A stretch of 64,000 nucleotides of DNA. Source: Thermococcus eurythermalis. GTDB lineage: Archaea; Methanobacteriota_B; Thermococci; Thermococcales; Thermococcaceae. Made by a program: the position numbers and the translations under genes. The first letter of the stretch is position 1. Each line of letters opens with the position of its first letter. Positions 1 to 8,113 of the stretch are shown one piece after another. Below the pieces are notes generated by a model, which ran no database searches, had not been told where the DNA came from, and saw nothing but the letters and a program-made list of their open reading frames with translations. The DNA is taken from positions 248,001 to 312,000 of the forward strand of contig NZ_CP008887.1 in NCBI RefSeq assembly GCF_000769655.1, given 5' to 3'.

Positions 1-366
1 ATTGATACGAGCGTTCTGATTGACCTCTACAAGGCTAAAAAGCTTGAAGAATACGCAGGCTCGGCAATCTCGATAGTTACTCTCTTTGAGTTCGTTAGGG
101 GAATTCCAAGTGAAAGAAAGAGAGTAGCAGTTCTGAAGAGATTGGAAAAGCTGTTCAAGGTCGAACCTCTGGACAACTTGATAATCCTAACGGCCTCGAA
201 AATATACAGGTACCTAAAGAGGAAAGGAGAGCTAATCGATGACGCTGATATACTCATCGGCGCCACCGCGATAGTTAAAGGTTATACCGTGTGGACCACA
301 AACATTGACCATTTTGAGAGAATGAGGGACTTTGGGGTGAAATTGTACAAACCCCGGAAGAGGTGA
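1..366 (+). CDS. PIN-domain ribonuclease toxin, VapC type (5' truncated)
   Basis: The reading frame is open from the first base, so the start and any VapB-like antitoxin lie outside the window. The 121 visible residues look like a PIN domain. The acidic residues expected to bind the metal are present: Asp in IDTSVLID at the very start, Glu in TLFEFVRG, Asp in DDADILIGA, and Asp in TTNIDHF near the C-terminus. PIN proteins of this size usually act as RNases in VapBC toxin-antitoxin pairs. Only a few residues are probably missing, because the first motif is normally close to the N-terminus. The toxin role is inferred from the family; the antitoxin cannot be seen. Confidence 0.8.
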   Translation: MDTSVLIDLYKAKKLEEYAGSAISIVTLFEFVRGIPSERKRVAVLKRLEKLFKVEPLDNLIILTASKIYRYLKRKGELIDDADILIGATAIVKGYTVWTTNIDHFERMRDFGVKLYKPRKR

Positions 367-460
367 TGGCCTTGGGTGTTTACCTCGACCGCGAGGCGCT
401 TGAGATAGTGTTTTAAAAGAGAGACTCAGCCTCAAGAGAAGTGTCAAGACTCTAAAAGTT

Positions 461-1090
461 TTAAACTGCAGACTCTATCCCAAACTCCTCCGCCAGCTCG
501 TAGAAAAGCTCGTCCTCACCGAGCTCCTCGCGAAGCCTCTTAAAATTCTCCATCAGCCTCGGAAGCCTGCCCTTGCTCCTCCGCAACATCGAGTTGCCTA
601 TTTCGAGGGCGAAACGCAGGTAGTCGTCGCTGACGAGGACTTTTCCATCCCTGCCGAGCGGTGCCGTGAGATACTCTGTGGCGTTTATCTCGACGAGGTA
701 GCGCTTTGAGATGACCTTGAACGTAGTGTACTTAAAACCAGAGGCGAGGCCGAGCTCGTGGAGCTTTTTGGCCCGCTCAAGGTCTTCAGCAATGACATGG
801 AATATCGGGGGCTGGCTCTTCAGGAAGATGAGGCCTTTCTCAGCGTTCTTCAGCGCGGCCTTGGCCTCTTCGAACTCGATTGGGTGGTGCTCCTTTATCA
901 GCCACCTGCTGAGGGGCTTAGCACCGAGGGCAGGCTCCTCTATGATGCCTATCCTCCCGGAGCACGAGCTTGTGGTGTAAACTCCCCTGATTGAGTTGAT
1001 TAGAAGGAGAAGGTCTATTATATCCTCATCAACTTTTCCCTCTCTCATTGCTGTGAACAGGCTAACTAGGGCCTCACGCTTCGCTTTCAT
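461..1090 (-). CDS. taw3: tRNA(Phe) wybutosine methyltransferase Taw3 (TYW3 family)
   Basis: The 209-aa product resembles TYW3/Taw3, which methylates the N4 position of the wybutosine precursor at G37 of tRNA-Phe using S-adenosylmethionine. The family hallmark SCSGRI is at residues 42-47, followed by a conserved PPIFHV segment. The length is normal for archaeal members. The ATG at 1088-1090 is the first Met of the family-like sequence. The gene stands alone, facing away from tRNA-His. The family assignment is fairly firm; position 37 chemistry is from family knowledge. Confidence 0.85.
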   Translation of the reverse strand: MKAKREALVSLFTAMREGKVDEDIIDLLLLINSIRGVYTTSSCSGRIGIIEEPALGAKPLSRWLIKEHHPIEFEEAKAALKNAEKGLIFLKSQPPIFHVIAEDLERAKKLHELGLASGFKYTTFKVISKRYLVEINATEYLTAPLGRDGKVLVSDDYLRFALEIGNSMLRRSKGRLPRLMENFKRLREELGEDELFYELAEEFGIESAV

Positions 1091-1195
1091 TCGTTAACCC
1101 CCCGTGCGGTTTTCAACAGCAGTTTTATGACATCTATGCCTTACTTTCGGATTAAAGCAGAACCTACGACCTCCGCTCCCGGCATCTGACGAAAA

Positions 1196-1205
1196 CTTTA
1201 TAAAT
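1196..1205 (+). promoter_or_regulatory. TATA box of tRNA-His
   Basis: CTTTATAAAT lies about 27 bases before the tRNA-His 5' end, the spacing expected for an archaeal TBP/TFB promoter. Confidence 0.7.
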
Positions 1206-1231
1206 CTAACCCGAAAGCTTAAGCTGGACGT

Positions 1232-1309
1232 GGCCGGGGTGGTGTAGCCTGGTCAGCACAGGGGACTGTGGATCCCCTAGCCCGGGTTCAAATCCCGGCC
1301 CCGGCCCCA
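1232..1309 (+). tRNA. tRNA-His (GTG), with encoded G-1 and CCA
   Basis: A full cloverleaf can be drawn. The acceptor stem is GCCGGGG (1233-1239) with CCCCGGC (1299-1305), the T arm is CCGGG/CCCGG with loop TTCAAAT, and the anticodon loop CTGTGGA gives anticodon GTG. The base before the stem is G (1232) and the discriminator is C (1306), so the extra G-1 needed by HisRS is genome-encoded and can pair with C73. The CCA end (1307-1309) is encoded. No intron is seen. Confidence 0.95.
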
Positions 1310-1647
1310 TAACAGCCCTTTGCTTCGCAAAGCGCTGGCGGAAAGATGGCGTGCAATTCTAAAAACGCTTGTCCTCTAAGTGGTTTACACTTCAATTGCC
1401 ACTTTTACAGTGTTTCACTTCCCACAAGGCGTTCAACGAACGCCAGAATAAAAAGCGAAACCCGCTCAACAGTCTATTTTAAAGCCAAACACTCATCGCA
1501 GGCAAATTTCAGAGCGCACGCTTTATTCTCTGCCAGTTCAGCAGGAAAGGAACATCTTTTGGTGAAGCTTTTTCCAAAAGCTTCATGTATTCTCAAACAC
1601 CCAACATCTTTAAAACTCCTGGCAATTATATCCACAGGGTGAGTTTC
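1310..1647. other. Non-coding stretch after tRNA-His, rich in short hairpins
   Basis: No convincing gene is present in these 338 bases. Several perfect short inverted repeats are: CTTTGC-ttc-GCAAAG (1318-1332), GGCGTTC-aac-GAACGCC (1428-1444), and GAAGCTTTT-tcc-AAAAGCTTC (1564-1584). The last one, with five further upstream bases, recurs exactly after tRNA-Trp at 41508-41533. The far end carries the ribosome binding site of the next gene. The role of the hairpins is unknown. Confidence 0.6.
1559..1584 (+). repeat. 26-base palindromic repeat, copy 1
   Basis: TTGGT followed by a 21-base palindrome with 9-base arms and a 3-base loop. It is identical over 26 bases to 41508-41533. Both copies lie 200-300 bases downstream of a tRNA gene in hairpin-rich DNA. 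Confidence 0.8.
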
Positions 1648-2175
1648 ATGACGTGGAAGGAAAAACTTGGCCTTGTCCATATCTACACAGGGAACGGGAA
1701 GGGGAAGACGACGGCCGCTTTTGGCCTGGCTATCAGGATGCTTGGCTCCGGCGGAAGGGTGATAATCATTCAGTTCATGAAAGCCGGAGGAGTGTACGGC
1801 GAGCAGAAAAAGATAGCGGAGTGCGGCGCTGTCATAGAGTCCTTCGGTCTGCCGAAGTTTGTGCACGGGAAGCCCGAGCCAGACGACATCGAAGCGGCCA
1901 AAAGAGCCCTGGAAAGGGCAAAGGAAGTCGTCTCAAGCGGCGAGTGGGACCTGGTAATCCTCGATGAAATCTGCGTTGCCCTCGGCTTCAAGATGCTCGA
2001 TGTTGAAGACGTCAAAGAGCTCATTAAGAACAAGGCACCCAACACCGAGCTCGTCCTCACGGGCAGGTACTGTCCGGAGGAGCTGTTCGAGCTGGCGGAC
2101 TACGTCACGGAGATGAGGGAGGTAAAGCACCCATACCAGAGGGGAGTCATTGCAAGGAAGGGTGTGGAATACTAG
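1648..2175 (+). CDS. cobO: cob(I)alamin adenosyltransferase (CobO/BtuR/CobA type)
   Basis: The 175-aa P-loop protein carries YTGNGKGKTT near residue 14 (an unusual Walker A typical of the CobA/BtuR family), an IIQFMK segment, and WDLVILDEI as Walker B. These enzymes transfer the adenosyl group of ATP to cob(I)alamin or related corrinoids. The ATG at 1648 follows GGTGA at the right distance; longer in-frame starts upstream run into the hairpin repeat. No other cobalamin genes are adjacent, so it probably serves corrinoid salvage; this is inference. Confidence 0.88.
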   Translation: MTWKEKLGLVHIYTGNGKGKTTAAFGLAIRMLGSGGRVIIIQFMKAGGVYGEQKKIAECGAVIESFGLPKFVHGKPEPDDIEAAKRALERAKEVVSSGEWDLVILDEICVALGFKMLDVEDVKELIKNKAPNTELVLTGRYCPEELFELADYVTEMREVKHPYQRGVIARKGVEY

Positions 2176-2278
2176 CCCTTTGTTGTCAGCAAACCCCAAA
2201 AAGCAGACCGAAGACACGCCAAGCTTGGGCCAGGCCTTACCTAAAAATTTTTAATCCCGCTAGTTGTGTTAAACTAGG

Positions 2279-2728
2279 GTGTTTAAAGTGGGGGGCAGGA
2301 GCTTTCTGACAGAGCAGCAGATTAAAATCCTCAGGCTCAGGGCAAAGGGCCTCAAGCAGAGCGAGATTGCGGAGCTTCTGGGCACAAGCAGGGCCAACAT
2401 CAGCATACTGGAGAGACGGGCCCTCGAAAAGATTGAGAAGGCGAGAAACACCCTCCTCATATGGGAGCAGATAAACTCCAAGGTGAGCGTCGAAGTGAGG
2501 GCTGGAGATGACATATTCACGGTTCCGGAAAAGCTCTTCAGGAAGGCCGACGAGCTCGGCGTTAAAGTCCCCTACAGCACGGCTGAGATAATTGCTTTTC
2601 TCGTGGAGCACGCACCGATACACGACAGGATAGCTAAGCGGGACTTCACGCTCTTTCTCGACGCCAAAGACAGGCTCAGGATAAGCGAGTGCATCTTAGA
2701 GGACTTCGATGAGGTAAGGAAGGACTAA
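2279..2728 (+). CDS. Tfx-family DNA-binding transcriptional regulator
   Basis: The product (149 aa from GTG 2279, 146 from GTG 2288) starts with a helix-turn-helix, residues about 9-50: FLTEQQIKILRLRAKGL, then EIAELLG, then ANISILERRA. The sigma-70 region 4-like HTH plus the rest (SVEVRAGDDIFTVPEK; STAEIIAFLVEHAP) is the Tfx family. In Methanothermobacter, Tfx binds downstream of the fmd promoter; the Thermococcales target is unknown. A TATA-like CTAAAAATTTTTAA lies upstream and no clear ribosome site separates the two GTG candidates. Its 3' end overlaps the convergent lrgB-like gene by 33 bases. Confidence 0.8.
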   Translation: MFKVGGRSFLTEQQIKILRLRAKGLKQSEIAELLGTSRANISILERRALEKIEKARNTLLIWEQINSKVSVEVRAGDDIFTVPEKLFRKADELGVKVPYSTAEIIAFLVEHAPIHDRIAKRDFTLFLDAKDRLRISECILEDFDEVRKD

Positions 2729-3367
2729 AGCAGTAAAGACGCCGTTCAGGGCCATCGCCAGCCCGCTAACTGCTCCCGCCAGCTCGTCCTCGGTTATTAT
2801 CCTCGCCGTTCCGAGGCCGTGCGAAGATACACCCGTCGCAAGGCCCCTCGCTATTCTGTCCCTCACCCCAAAGAGGTTCAGCAGCTCTGGCGCGAAGGCG
2901 TTGCCGAGAAGCCCCGTGAGAATCACGAGGACTGCGGTTAGTGCCGGAATGCCCCCTATCTCCTCGCTCACGCCGATGGCTATGGCGGTGGTAACGCTCT
3001 TCGGGGCAATGCTCAGAACGACTTCTCTGCCCCCTCCCAGGAGTTCGGCAATATAGAACGCGCTCAGGATTGCAGCTGTTCCGCCGACGGCTATCCCAAG
3101 CGCTATCTCTCTTGCATATGCCTTTATCGTGTCTCTGCCCTTGTAGACCGGGACGGCCAAACTAACCACCGCGGGCCCGAGGAGGAACTTGAGAAAGGCC
3201 GCGCTCTCCATGTAGGATTCGTAAGAGAAGCCGCCGAGGGTGAGGAGTCCCGCTATAGTGGCTATCGAAAGGAGAACAGGGTTCGTGTAGAAGGCCTTCC
3301 TCCTTGCGTGGAGCTCCGAGAACAGGTAGAACACAACGAGGGTCAGGGTTATCCCATAAGGGTTCAT
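2696..3367 (-). CDS. lrgB: LrgB/CidB-family membrane protein
   Basis: This 223-aa protein is almost entirely hydrophobic, with about six or seven membrane segments. LrgB signatures are visible: SIAPKSVTTAIAIGVSEEIGG in the middle and GVSSHGLGTARI near residue 180. In bacteria LrgB works with LrgA in holin-like control of murein hydrolases or in transport of small carboxylates. Archaea lack murein, so a transport or turgor role is more likely here (inference). Its ATG overlaps the stop of the lrgA-like gene (ATGA), indicating translational coupling. Confidence 0.85.
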   Translation of the reverse strand: MNPYGITLTLVVFYLFSELHARRKAFYTNPVLLSIATIAGLLTLGGFSYESYMESAAFLKFLLGPAVVSLAVPVYKGRDTIKAYAREIALGIAVGGTAAILSAFYIAELLGGGREVVLSIAPKSVTTAIAIGVSEEIGGIPALTAVLVILTGLLGNAFAPELLNLFGVRDRIARGLATGVSSHGLGTARIITEDELAGAVSGLAMALNGVFTALVLPYLIEVL

Positions 3368-3711
3368 TTTCTTCCCCTCCTGAGGATTTCAACGGTCTTT
3401 GCAGTCACCAAGAGGGTCACGAGGAAGCTGATGACGAGCGCCCCCACGATTGGCACGGCCTGGCTCTTTATGAGGGCCGTATATGCGACTATCCCAACCC
3501 CCGGGGGAATGAACATAACGCTCATGTTCCTCACGAGGAGTTCTGCCTCGCCCTCCACCCACTCAAGCCTAACTGCCCCCGAAAGGAGCGCCGCGAGGAG
3601 GAAGAGCATTCCGAGCACGCTACCCGGGACGGGCAGGTCGAGAGCCAAGCTCGTGAACTCGCCCAGCGCGTAGAAGCCGAATATTATCACCAGTCCCCTG
3701 TACGGCCTCAT
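3364..3711 (-). CDS. lrgA: LrgA/CidA-family membrane protein
   Basis: The product of about 115 aa has four predicted membrane helices and the LrgA-like segment LPVPGSVLGMLFLL (residues about 25-40), followed by a helix with SVMFIPPGVGI. It is the upstream partner of lrgB. A TATA-like TTTTTATACTC (reading on the minus strand, near 3733-3742) is only about 25 bases upstream, so the message is probably leaderless and begins at ATG 3711 or the in-frame GTG at 3717. Confidence 0.82.
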   Translation of the reverse strand: MRPYRGLVIIFGFYALGEFTSLALDLPVPGSVLGMLFLLAALLSGAVRLEWVEGEAELLVRNMSVMFIPPGVGIVAYTALIKSQAVPIVGALVISFLVTLLVTAKTVEILRRGRK

Positions 3712-3795
3712 AGTCACTTATAGGGCCCCGGAGTATAAAAACCCACCCCCGAAAGGGCAATAAAGGACAATGTTATACTCACCCTGGGTGATACA

Positions 3796-5262
3796 ATGCT
3801 CCTGAAGAACTACCGGTTCCCTGGAAGATACGGCCCGGAGTGGGGCAGCGGTGGAATCTTCGGGCTGAGGTACCACAACGGGACGCTCTACTTTACGCTG
3901 GCTTTCGAGGCTGAGGCACACTTCATAGACTTGGAGAGCGGCGAGGAAAAGGTATACGACTTCACGCTCCTCGGCGACGCCCCGACGAGCGGCGGTGACA
4001 CATACAACGCTGTTGAGACCGTTGACGAGTTCATATACTTCGGCGGCTGGGTTCACGCACCGGCCATCTACCGCGAGGAGGGAAGGATACTCTTCCACAA
4101 CAAGTACTCCCACGTCCACGCCTACGACACAGAGGAAGGAACCGTAAAGCTCCTCTGGAAGGACTCAATCCACCACGAGACAGACTGGGCCGGAGAAGTT
4201 AGCGACATCATCTACGACCCTGCCAACGACAGGCTACTCCTCGCGAGGGAGGACGGCCACGCGAACCTCGGCGTCTACGCCCTCGACAGAAGAACAGGGG
4301 AGGCCAAAGCCCTTATCAACGGGCCAGTGCCGAAGGGGACAAGAGTCCACGACACGGCGTTTTTCGGCGTTGGGAACAACTTCACAGGCGGCTTAAGGGA
4401 GATAAAGGCCCTCGACTTGATAAGCGGAAAGTGGGAAATCTTCAAGCCGGGCGGGAGCGTGGACGGAAGGCCCTACATAAGGCCGGAGCTCGGTGCTATG
4501 GCATCCGCATACAACAGGGCCTTTGCCTTCGTCCGTGGGGGCATACTGGCGGGCAACCCGTTCATGGGTGAAGACTTCAGGTTCTTCCGCCTCTTCGAGT
4601 TCTACACCTTCTACGTCCCGTTCAGGGTGAACGCAATAAACGTCGGTGGGGGGATCCTCACGGCATACAACGCCCACCACGACGCCTCATACCGCCCAAG
4701 CTCAGAGGACGCCGGCGTTCACTGGGCCACAACCAACACGATATCCGGGCCGAGCGTCCTCATCTACGTCGCCCCGCCGATGGTGAAGATAGTGGGCGCC
4801 TTCGGGGCTAGGGTCACGAGCATCGAGAAAGTTGATGGAAAGCTCCTTGTCGCCACGAACACGACGCCGAACACAGGTGCGACGGAGGCGACACCCTTCG
4901 ACACCGGCAGCAGGGATATAGTTGTTCTGGACGAGAAGGTTATCCAAGAGAGGCCCCCTGCGGTGAGCTTCTCCGTCCCGCTCTCGCTTCCTGCCATAGC
5001 AAAGAAGATGGGTGCGGGAACCTTCGGAGGAATTCCGCTCGACGGCTACCGCGAGCCGAGAATGGTTCTCCACCTCAGCAGGGACAACAGGCTGACTGTC
5101 CACGAGTACGACCTCTCGTTGCCGGCCGGAGAAGCCGTCTCGGAGACCTTTGACGTGAAAGCGGGCAGAAACGTCATTGACCTAAGCTCTTTCAGCGGAA
5201 TCGTGGGCTTCGAGCTGGAAAAAGAAGATGTAAGAGGAAAAGCAAGAATAGAGCTCCGCTGA
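3796..5262 (+). CDS. DUF2139-like protein, probable beta-propeller
   Basis: The 488-aa protein begins at ATG 3796 after GGGTGATA. It has repeated short beta-rich units of the form GGIFGLRYHNGTLYFTL, NAVETVDEFIYFGGWV and DIIYDPANDRLLLA, suggesting a propeller fold. It has no signal peptide and no membrane helix, so it is probably cytoplasmic. The overall pattern matches the archaeal family I recall as DUF2139, for which no function is established. It stands alone between the lrgAB pair and a convergent chemoreceptor gene. Confidence 0.65.
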   Translation: MLLKNYRFPGRYGPEWGSGGIFGLRYHNGTLYFTLAFEAEAHFIDLESGEEKVYDFTLLGDAPTSGGDTYNAVETVDEFIYFGGWVHAPAIYREEGRILFHNKYSHVHAYDTEEGTVKLLWKDSIHHETDWAGEVSDIIYDPANDRLLLAREDGHANLGVYALDRRTGEAKALINGPVPKGTRVHDTAFFGVGNNFTGGLREIKALDLISGKWEIFKPGGSVDGRPYIRPELGAMASAYNRAFAFVRGGILAGNPFMGEDFRFFRLFEFYTFYVPFRVNAINVGGGILTAYNAHHDASYRPSSEDAGVHWATTNTISGPSVLIYVAPPMVKIVGAFGARVTSIEKVDGKLLVATNTTPNTGATEATPFDTGSRDIVVLDEKVIQERPPAVSFSVPLSLPAIAKKMGAGTFGGIPLDGYREPRMVLHLSRDNRLTVHEYDLSLPAGEAVSETFDVKAGRNVIDLSSFSGIVGFELEKEDVRGKARIELR

Positions 5263-5273
5263 GCTTTTCTTTT

Positions 5274-7583
5274 TCACAGTTTGAATTTGCTGATGATTTC
5301 TCTGAGTTGTTTGACGATGTTTTTGAGGTCGTCTGCAGCCCTCTGGAGTTCCTCAGTAGCGGCAGTCTGCTCTTCAACAGCCGAACTAACCTCCTCAGCA
5401 CTGGCAGTAGTCTCCTCAGCACTGGCAGCCAAGTTCTCCAAAGCCCTAAGAGCCTTCTCAACCTCCTCCTGAGTCCTAACAATCTGCTCCTTCACCTCAC
5501 CCATCCTACCACTAGCATCCTGCAACAAATCAGCAATATTCGCCAAGTAAGTTATAGTCTCCTTCAACGTGTCCGCACTTTCACTCACCACCGAAACGCC
5601 CTTCTGGGTACTCTCAACAGCATCATGAATCTCACTGGTTATCTGGTCAATGATACTCTTGATGTTGTCTGCGGCCTGCTTGCTCTCCTCGGCAAGCTTC
5701 CTAATCTCCTGGGCAACCACTGCAAAACCCCTGCCAGCCTCACCAGCACGAGCAGCCTCAATAGCCGCATTCAAAGCAAGCAGATTCGTCTGCTCGGCAA
5801 TGTTGGTAATCACATTCGTAATCTCCTCAATACTCCTGCTCATCTCAGCAACCTTGCTGACGGCGTTCTCAATCCTGCCCATCATCTCCTGAATGCTTTC
5901 AATTTGTTTGGCTGAGACTTCGCTTTTCTCCCTGCCCTCATTGGCGATGTTGACGACTTCATTTACAGCACCTTCAAACTCGTCCATTGCCCTGACGCTC
6001 TCAGCGCTCGTCTCTGCCACGAAGCGCATTCCCTCGGTAATCTCGTTAATGTGCTCCTGCTGGCGCTGGGCTTCAACGCTGACCTGCTGGACGGCCTCAT
6101 TAACCTGGTTGATTGCCTCCGTAACGTCTGAGGCAATTCTTGCAAGAACGTTGGCGCGCTCTTCGAGAGTGTCGGTGATGCTGACGACCTGTCCAATGAG
6201 TTCTTTGAGTTTGTGAGTGGTGTTCTTCAGGTCTTCGAGGATTTCTTTGAGTTCGCCCTTGGCTTCCATGGTGAGGCCGTTGCTCAAGTCGCCCTCAGCG
6301 AGGCGTTCGAGCTTTGTGGCGATTGTATCAAGGGTTCCAACGAGGTCTTTACCAACCGCCTCAAAGGCCTTTATGAGGGCTCCAATCTCATCATCCTCAA
6401 TGTAGTGAATCTGCTGAAGCCTCTTACGCACTTCGCTGAGTCTACCTTCAGCGAGGGCATGAGCAACATCCCTAAGAGCCTCAAGCGGCTCAAGTGTTCC
6501 TTGGAGGTTTCTATACCCGATGACTAGCATTACGAGGCCCACCAATGCCGCTAAGAGCGCCCCCGTCATGGTTGTCCTGATACTGTCGTCAACAACCTTG
6601 TTAATGGACTTGGTTATCTCATCCGTGCTCTCGTTAACGGCGGCGGATATGGCATTGGTCAGCGGGTCGGTGAGCTCGTGGAGCGGCACTGTAGCCAGAA
6701 CTATCCATCCGGTGGTTCTCATCCTCTTGTAGCCGGCGACCTTCTCGACTCCCTGGAAGGAGTAAACGACCCAACCACTGTCCTTGTTTTTGTCGAGTTC
6801 ATCTGTGAGAGATTTGAGGTTGGGATCGTCGTGTATGTTTAATGTTTGAACCAGGCTCTCATCAGGGTGCACAATGATGGTGCCGTCCTTGTTTATTATC
6901 GCTATGTAGCCGCTCCGGCCAATCTTTATCTCATTGGCCTGCTTGATTAGGTTGGACACGAAGACGTCAACTCCTATAACACCTACGAGCTTGCCGTTGA
7001 TGTAAACGGGCTCAGAATAGGTAACGACCCACTTGCCTGTGGACGCATCTTTGTAGGGCTCGGTCCATACCGGGCCGTTCTTTGCTACGGCCTCCTGGTA
7101 CCACGGCCTCACACGGGGGTCATAGCCTTCCGGCAAAGGCTCGTCGGGCCACATGTACATGTTACCGTCGGTGCTTCCAAAGTACACGTAAGCAACGTTC
7201 GAGTCGAGGTCTTTCACCGCCTTGAACCTGTTGAGCAGAAACTGCCTGAACGCGGAATCATCCGGGTTGTAGTTTGTGTAAGCAACATGAACCGCCTCTA
7301 TTGCAACCTTCCCCATCATTCGCATCTTGTCAAAGTAGTCATCAAACAGCTTTGCACCAAGCTCCGCCGAACCTATCGCTATCGTTCCCGCTTCCTCCGT
7401 TATTGGGTCTTTGATGTGCTCCGATACAAGCTCCGGAAGGTGGTGGTTCAGCTCTGTGTCGAGGGAGGCCCGTACGTTGTCCCTCATATGGAGGGAGGAG
7501 TACAACACTATGGTAGAGCCCATCAATATCGTAACGAGCAGAACCACGGCCATGGTAAGAACAATCTTTTTCTTGAACTGCAT
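5274..7583 (-). CDS. methyl-accepting chemotaxis protein with extracellular Cache-type sensor
   Basis: The 769-aa receptor has an N-terminal membrane helix (residues about 8-28), a long extracellular domain of the dCache type ([42 protein letters not shown]), and a second helix near residue 340 ([19 protein letters not shown]). A HAMP-like linker and a cytoplasmic signalling coiled coil follow. The tip motif [16 protein letters not shown] identifies the MCP domain that binds CheW/CheA. The chosen ATG (7583) sits six bases after GAGGTG; the in-frame GTG at 7592 overlaps that site and is rejected. No che genes are adjacent, so it is an orphan receptor; amino acids are the usual dCache ligand but the true ligand is unknown. 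Confidence 0.93.
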   Translation of the reverse strand: MQFKKKIVLTMAVVLLVTILMGSTIVLYSSLHMRDNVRASLDTELNHHLPELVSEHIKDPITEEAGTIAIGSAELGAKLFDDYFDKMRMMGKVAIEAVHVAYTNYNPDDSAFRQFLLNRFKAVKDLDSNVAYVYFGSTDGNMYMWPDEPLPEGYDPRVRPWYQEAVAKNGPVWTEPYKDASTGKWVVTYSEPVYINGKLVGVIGVDVFVSNLIKQANEIKIGRSGYIAIINKDGTIIVHPDESLVQTLNIHDDPNLKSLTDELDKNKDSGWVVYSFQGVEKVAGYKRMRTTGWIVLATVPLHELTDPLTNAISAAVNESTDEITKSINKVVDDSIRTTMTGALLAALVGLVMLVIGYRNLQGTLEPLEALRDVAHALAEGRLSEVRKRLQQIHYIEDDEIGALIKAFEAVGKDLVGTLDTIATKLERLAEGDLSNGLTMEAKGELKEILEDLKNTTHKLKELIGQVVSITDTLEERANVLARIASDVTEAINQVNEAVQQVSVEAQRQQEHINEITEGMRFVAETSAESVRAMDEFEGAVNEVVNIANEGREKSEVSAKQIESIQEMMGRIENAVSKVAEMSRSIEEITNVITNIAEQTNLLALNAAIEAARAGEAGRGFAVVAQEIRKLAEESKQAADNIKSIIDQITSEIHDAVESTQKGVSVVSESADTLKETITYLANIADLLQDASGRMGEVKEQIVRTQEEVEKALRALENLAASAEETTASAEEVSSAVEEQTAATEELQRAADDLKNIVKQLREIISKFKL

Positions 7584-7803
7584 GGGAACCACCTCGCGTG
7601 GCTGGCAACAATGGCCAGACTACCCTAAAGGGATCCGGCTATCTTGATTATACCATCTCAGAACTTAAAGCGATTTTGTGTAGGGTAATGTGTAGGTGGT
7701 TACTCCTTTTTGGCGGATAAGGGTTTTAAAGATTCTGAGCACTCAACAGAGAAGCGAATGAGCCGTGATGAGTATAAGATAAAAAGGTACCAAAGAAAAA
7801 ACT

Positions 7804-8103
7804 TCAAGCATTCGAAAGGACGTTGTTCCAGGAGTAGCTGGACTCCAGGAGTTCCTCCACAGTTATTTGTTCTTCTTTGACGATTTCTGGCTTGAGGTCT
7901 TCTAGCTTCTCAATGAGTTCTTTCTTGGGCATTTTTTCTTCGTCAAAGACTACGATGCCCTTCTTGGAATAGCCGTTGATGAAGGCCCTCCAGACCCGGA
8001 CGTCTGTGAGGAGCTCGTACTGCTTTGCGGTGGCCTTTTCCCAGTCAACGTTTTCAAATTTTAGGGTAATCTTCGTGAGCTTCTTCTCCGGGCTGACGCT
8101 CAT
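7804..8103 (-). CDS. small acidic/basic protein downstream of the tes-like gene
   Basis: A 99-aa soluble protein of unrecognised family. It is highly charged with conserved-looking aromatic positions (FENVDWEKATAKQYELL, VWRAFINGYSKKG). ATG 8103 follows GAGGTGGTGAAA; the in-frame GTG at 8112 overlaps the ribosome site. Its start is 11 bases past the stop of the radical SAM gene, so the two are almost surely one transcript and the small protein may be an accessory factor. That role is inference. Confidence 0.75.
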   Translation of the reverse strand: MSVSPEKKLTKITLKFENVDWEKATAKQYELLTDVRVWRAFINGYSKKGIVVFDEEKMPKKELIEKLEDLKPEIVKEEQITVEELLESSYSWNNVLSNA

Positions 8104-8113
8104 TTTCACCACC

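Noticed and set aside
1132-1190. Possible C/D sRNA upstream of tRNA-His (ATGACA ... CTGA)
   Set aside because: The C box is poor, there is no D'/C' pair, and the CTGA abuts the tRNA promoter.
1474-1866. A 130-codon open frame on the minus strand after tRNA-His
   Set aside because: It runs through the hairpin repeat and into the corrinoid adenosyltransferase gene antisense, with no family likeness or ribosome site.
3777-3793. ACTCAC-CCTGG-GTGATA before the DUF2139 gene looks like a glycolytic motif
   Set aside because: The left half has two mismatches and the right half coincides with the ribosome site GGGTGATA, so the likeness is probably accidental.
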